Positions 43,047 through 45,362 of a DNA stretch of 45,362 bases are shown here, one piece after another. Below the pieces are notes generated by a model, which saw nothing but the letters and a program-made list of their open reading frames with translations, did not search any database and was not told the origin of the DNA. The position numbers were made by a program, and so were the translations under genes. Position 1 is the stretch's first letter. The number at the start of each line of letters is the position of its first letter. Where the stretch lies: NCBI GenBank assembly GCA_964505195.1, contig CAZDGV010000011.1:1-45362 (forward strand), read 5' to 3'. The stretch is from CAZDGV01 sp964505195 (GTDB lineage: Bacteria; Bacteroidota; Bacteroidia; Chitinophagales; Chitinophagaceae).

Positions 43047-44297
43047 ATGCAACTCAAACGCGTAGTTGTAACCGGTATAGGCGCGCTCACACCCATTGGC
43101 AATAATCTGCATGATTATTGGAATGGTTTAATCAATGGTGTGAGCGGTGCCGACCGTATTACGCTTTTCGACTGTTCCAAATTCCGTACACAGTTTGCAT
43201 GTGAGCTGAAGCAGTTCGATCCCCTCGCACATCTCGACAAAAAAGAAGCCAGAAAAATAGACCGCTTTACACAGGCGGCATTGGTGGTAAGCGATCAGGC
43301 CGTGGAAGATGCCGGCTTGAAATCAGATCAAATTAATCCCGACCGGGTGGGCGTAATCTGCTCAAGCGGTATAGGCGGACTTACCACTTTCCAGCACGAG
43401 GTGATGGATTTCGCCAAAGGCGATGGAACGCCCCGTTTTAATCCTTTCTTTATTCCGAAAATGATTCTGGACATTGCTGCCGGACAAATTTCCATGCGGC
43501 ATGGTTTCAGAGGTCCGAATTATGCAGTGGTTTCTGCCTGCGCTTCTTCTACACATGCCATGATCGACGCATTTAATCTTATTCGCCTGGGCAAGGCCGA
43601 TGTCATTCTTGCTGGCGGATCGGAAAGTGTGATCTGCGAAGCAGGCGTGGGTGGTTTTAATGCCATGAAAGCCCTCAGTGAACGCAACGACGATCCTAAA
43701 ACTGCCAGTCGCCCCTTCGATAAAGACCGCGATGGTTTTGTGATGGGCGAAGGTGCGGGATTGCTGGTATTGGAAGAACTGGAGCATGCACTGCGTCGTG
43801 GCGCACGCATCTATTGCGAAATGGGCGGCGGCGGAGCAACGGCCGATGCGCATCATATTACGGCACCGCATCCCGAAGGGCTCGGTGCCCTGAATGTAAT
43901 GCGCGCTACACTCGAAGATGCCAATATGAAACCCGAAGACATCGATTATATCAATGTACATGGTACTTCTACACCACTGGGTGATATTGCCGAAACAAAA
44001 GCGATCCTGGGAGTATTCGGAGAACATGCCTATAACTTGAATATCAGCTCCACCAAATCGATGACCGGCCACCTGCTGGGTGCAGCCGGCGTGGTAGAAG
44101 CCATTGCCTGTGTAATGAGTGTAGTGCATGGCATCGTTCCTCCTACCATCAACCACTTTACTGATGATCCTGAGCTCGATTCCAAATTGAATTTCACGTT
44201 CAACAAACCTCAGCATCGTCCCGTTCGTGCTGCATTGAGTAATACCTTCGGCTTTGGTGGTCACAATGCTTCCGTGATCGTGAAGCAGTATTCCTGA
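43047..44297 (+). CDS. fabF: Beta-ketoacyl-ACP synthase II
   Basis: A 416-residue condensing enzyme of fatty acid synthesis that elongates acyl-ACP with malonyl-ACP. The Cys-His-His triad is Cys165 (VVSACASSTH), His305 (NVHGTSTPLGD) and His342 (KSMTGHLLGAAG); a C-terminal GFGGHNAS segment is present. FabF is preferred over FabB by the catalytic surroundings and its place beside acpP. It is probably cotranscribed with acpP. Downstream, a possible -7 element for rnc lies within a few bases of its stop. Confidence 0.97.
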   Translation: MQLKRVVVTGIGALTPIGNNLHDYWNGLINGVSGADRITLFDCSKFRTQFACELKQFDPLAHLDKKEARKIDRFTQAALVVSDQAVEDAGLKSDQINPDRVGVICSSGIGGLTTFQHEVMDFAKGDGTPRFNPFFIPKMILDIAAGQISMRHGFRGPNYAVVSACASSTHAMIDAFNLIRLGKADVILAGGSESVICEAGVGGFNAMKALSERNDDPKTASRPFDKDRDGFVMGEGAGLLVLEELEHALRRGARIYCEMGGGGATADAHHITAPHPEGLGALNVMRATLEDANMKPEDIDYINVHGTSTPLGDIAETKAILGVFGEHAYNLNISSTKSMTGHLLGAAGVVEAIACVMSVVHGIVPPTINHFTDDPELDSKLNFTFNKPQHRPVRAALSNTFGFGGHNASVIVKQYS

Positions 44298-44304
44298 ATT
44301 TGAT

Positions 44305-44312
44305 TAGTTTTG
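44305..44312 (+). promoter_or_regulatory. Possible rnc -7 element TAGTTTTG
   Basis: Exact TAnnTTTG 61 nt before the rnc ATG, just behind the fabF stop. No -33 TTG is seen at the right spacing, so rnc may also be read through from acpP-fabF. Confidence 0.4.
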
Positions 44313-44372
44313 TTTTGCATCCGTCGGCCGCGTATAAAACGGCAGACTATCTTATTACACACACAAGCATGC

Positions 44373-45083
44373 ATGATACGGAAGCTGATCCGTAAGATCC
44401 TACCCCCTCGCAACACTTTTGATAGTCAATTGCGCGACATGCTGGGTTTTCGTCCCGGAAACAAAAAGCTTTATAAAACAGCATTGAGTCACCGTTCGGT
44501 GAAAGAAGGCAGCGATCAGAATAATGAGCGACTTGAATTTTTAGGCGATGCTGTTTTGAGTGCAGTGGTGGCCGATTATCTTTTTAAAAAATATCCTTAT
44601 CGTGGCGAAGGCTTTCTAACCGAAATGCGCAGCAAGATGGTGAACAGAGCTACCCTGAATGAAGTGGCATTGAAAATGGGCTTGAAAAAACTTACCTTCT
44701 ATAATAAGAGCGATGGCTCGCTGAAAGTGTCGCAAATTTTTGGCAATACACTCGAAGCATTGCTGGGTGCTATTTATCTTGATCTTGGCTACCGCAAAAC
44801 ACAGCAGTGGATTGTGAAGCAAATCATCACCACGCATATGTTTATGGAAGAGCTGGAGCTGCTCGAGATCAATCATAAAAATAAACTGTATGGTTGGGCC
44901 AATCGGCATGGTAAGTCGCTTGATTTTTCCATGATTGATGAGCGACTCGAAAATGGCCGGCGACTTTTTACCGTAGCTGCTATTGTAAATGGCGAAGCCA
45001 TTGCCGAGGGACGTGCATTTAATAAAAAAGATGCCAGTCAAATTGCCGCACAGGCCGCAGTTGAAAAACTGGGCATCAGCTGA
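44373..45083 (+). CDS. rnc: Ribonuclease III
   Basis: A 236-residue dsRNA endonuclease for rRNA and mRNA processing. The signature NERLEFLGDAVL (51-62) and the second catalytic segment GNTLEALLGAIYLDLGY are present, followed by a C-terminal dsRNA-binding domain (NKLYGWANRHGKSLDF to KKDASQIAAQAAVEKLG). ATG 44373 (MIRKLIRKILPP) fits the family; a longer frame starting at 44310 lies over the possible -7 element. It follows fabF on the same strand. Confidence 0.95.
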   Translation: MIRKLIRKILPPRNTFDSQLRDMLGFRPGNKKLYKTALSHRSVKEGSDQNNERLEFLGDAVLSAVVADYLFKKYPYRGEGFLTEMRSKMVNRATLNEVALKMGLKKLTFYNKSDGSLKVSQIFGNTLEALLGAIYLDLGYRKTQQWIVKQIITTHMFMEELELLEINHKNKLYGWANRHGKSLDFSMIDERLENGRRLFTVAAIVNGEAIAEGRAFNKKDASQIAAQAAVEKLGIS

Positions 45084-45094
45084 CCGCTTAGATC

Positions 45095-45362
45095 ATGCCA
45101 CTGCATCATATATCATCTTCACTTGCATCCCGTGTATTATTGGTAAGGCCGGCAGCTTTTGGTTTTAATGCAGCGACAGCAAGCAGTAATTATTTTCAGG
45201 AGGATGCACATGCAACAAATCTTTCAGCGCAAGCACTGAAGGAGTTTGATGGAGTGATATCAACACTTGAAGCGAATAAGATTCAGGCAACGGTGCTCAA
45301 CGATGCGCCATTGCCTCCGAAGCCCGATGCAATTTTTCCCAACAACTGGTTCAGCACCCATG
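45095..45362 (+). CDS. CtlX-like citrulline utilisation hydrolase/amidinotransferase family, N-terminal part (3' end outside window)
   Basis: The open frame starting at ATG 45095 runs to the end of the window (89 codons). It carries VLLVRPAAFGFN near the N-terminus and PPKPDAIFPNNWFSTH at the end, the two hallmarks of the amidinotransferase-fold proteins similar to CtlX and dimethylarginine dimethylaminohydrolases (the R-P-x-x-F-x-x-N and P-D-x-x-F-P-N-N-W-x-S-T-H patterns). Such enzymes act on guanidino or ureido compounds; catalytic residues further on cannot be seen. It lies 11 nt after the rnc stop on the same strand. Confidence 0.85.
   Translation, partial: MPLHHISSSLASRVLLVRPAAFGFNAATASSNYFQEDAHATNLSAQALKEFDGVISTLEANKIQATVLNDAPLPPKPDAIFPNNWFSTH

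Noticed and set aside
43362..44264. 300-residue minus-strand frame opposite fabF
   Set aside because: It mirrors the highly conserved fabF reading frame, is Cys/His-rich without domains and has no promoter.

Overview
The window is a 45.4 kb chromosomal stretch of a member of the Bacteroidota, most likely close to Chitinophagaceae (inference). The grounds are a T9SS-type C-terminal sorting domain, the Bacteroidota promoter pattern TTG-N17-23-TAnnTTTG ahead of many genes, a TraR/DksA-like gene coupled to ileS, an HmuY-type haem lipoprotein, a group II-like geranylgeranylglyceryl phosphate synthase, LytS/LytTR signalling and the order acpP-fabF-rnc. I see no rRNA, tRNA, CRISPR array, insertion sequence, phage gene or attachment site; almost everything is core or lineage-typical.

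Layout. 1-9.5 kb: end of glyS, a secreted subtilase on the minus strand, two small lipoproteins and mfd. 9.5-11.8 kb: a 64-residue protein of unknown function and gyrB (minus). 12.0-18.2 kb: an iron/haem uptake island with a PchR-like AraC regulator, a FecA-like TonB-dependent receptor, then a second receptor tightly coupled to an HmuY-like lipoprotein. 18.3-22.7 kb: ileS overlapping a TraR/DksA-like protein with a long Lys/Pro/Ala-rich tail. 22.8-27.7 kb: RRM protein, MsbA-like exporter, and a GT2 transferase-rbfA-LolC/FtsX-like permease cluster. 27.7-33.7 kb: transketolase N-half, frr, EamA transporter, mscL, scpA and dxs. 33.7-36.4 kb: LytS/LytTR two-component pair and GGGP synthase. 36.4-42.6 kb: a long nrdJ leader, B12-dependent ribonucleotide reductase, PhoD-like phosphatase, YcxB-like membrane protein and a GNAT acetyltransferase. 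42.7-45.4 kb: acpP, fabF, rnc and the beginning of a CtlX-like hydrolase.

How the parts connect. The uptake island reads as one regulated module: the regulator has its own good promoter, while the upstream regions of both receptor units share an exact 13-bp sequence in opposite orientations. Several -7 elements sit only 4-9 nt before a start codon, which fixes those starts downstream of the longest reading frame and predicts leaderless or very short-leader mRNAs. Hairpin terminators separate most convergent or successive units.

The least explained pieces are the shared 13-mer, the nrdJ leader with a 17-nt tandem repeat at the predicted 5' end, the basic tail on the DksA-like protein, and the HmuY-like protein that lacks a histidine pair. 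I did not find a clearly novel multi-gene system.
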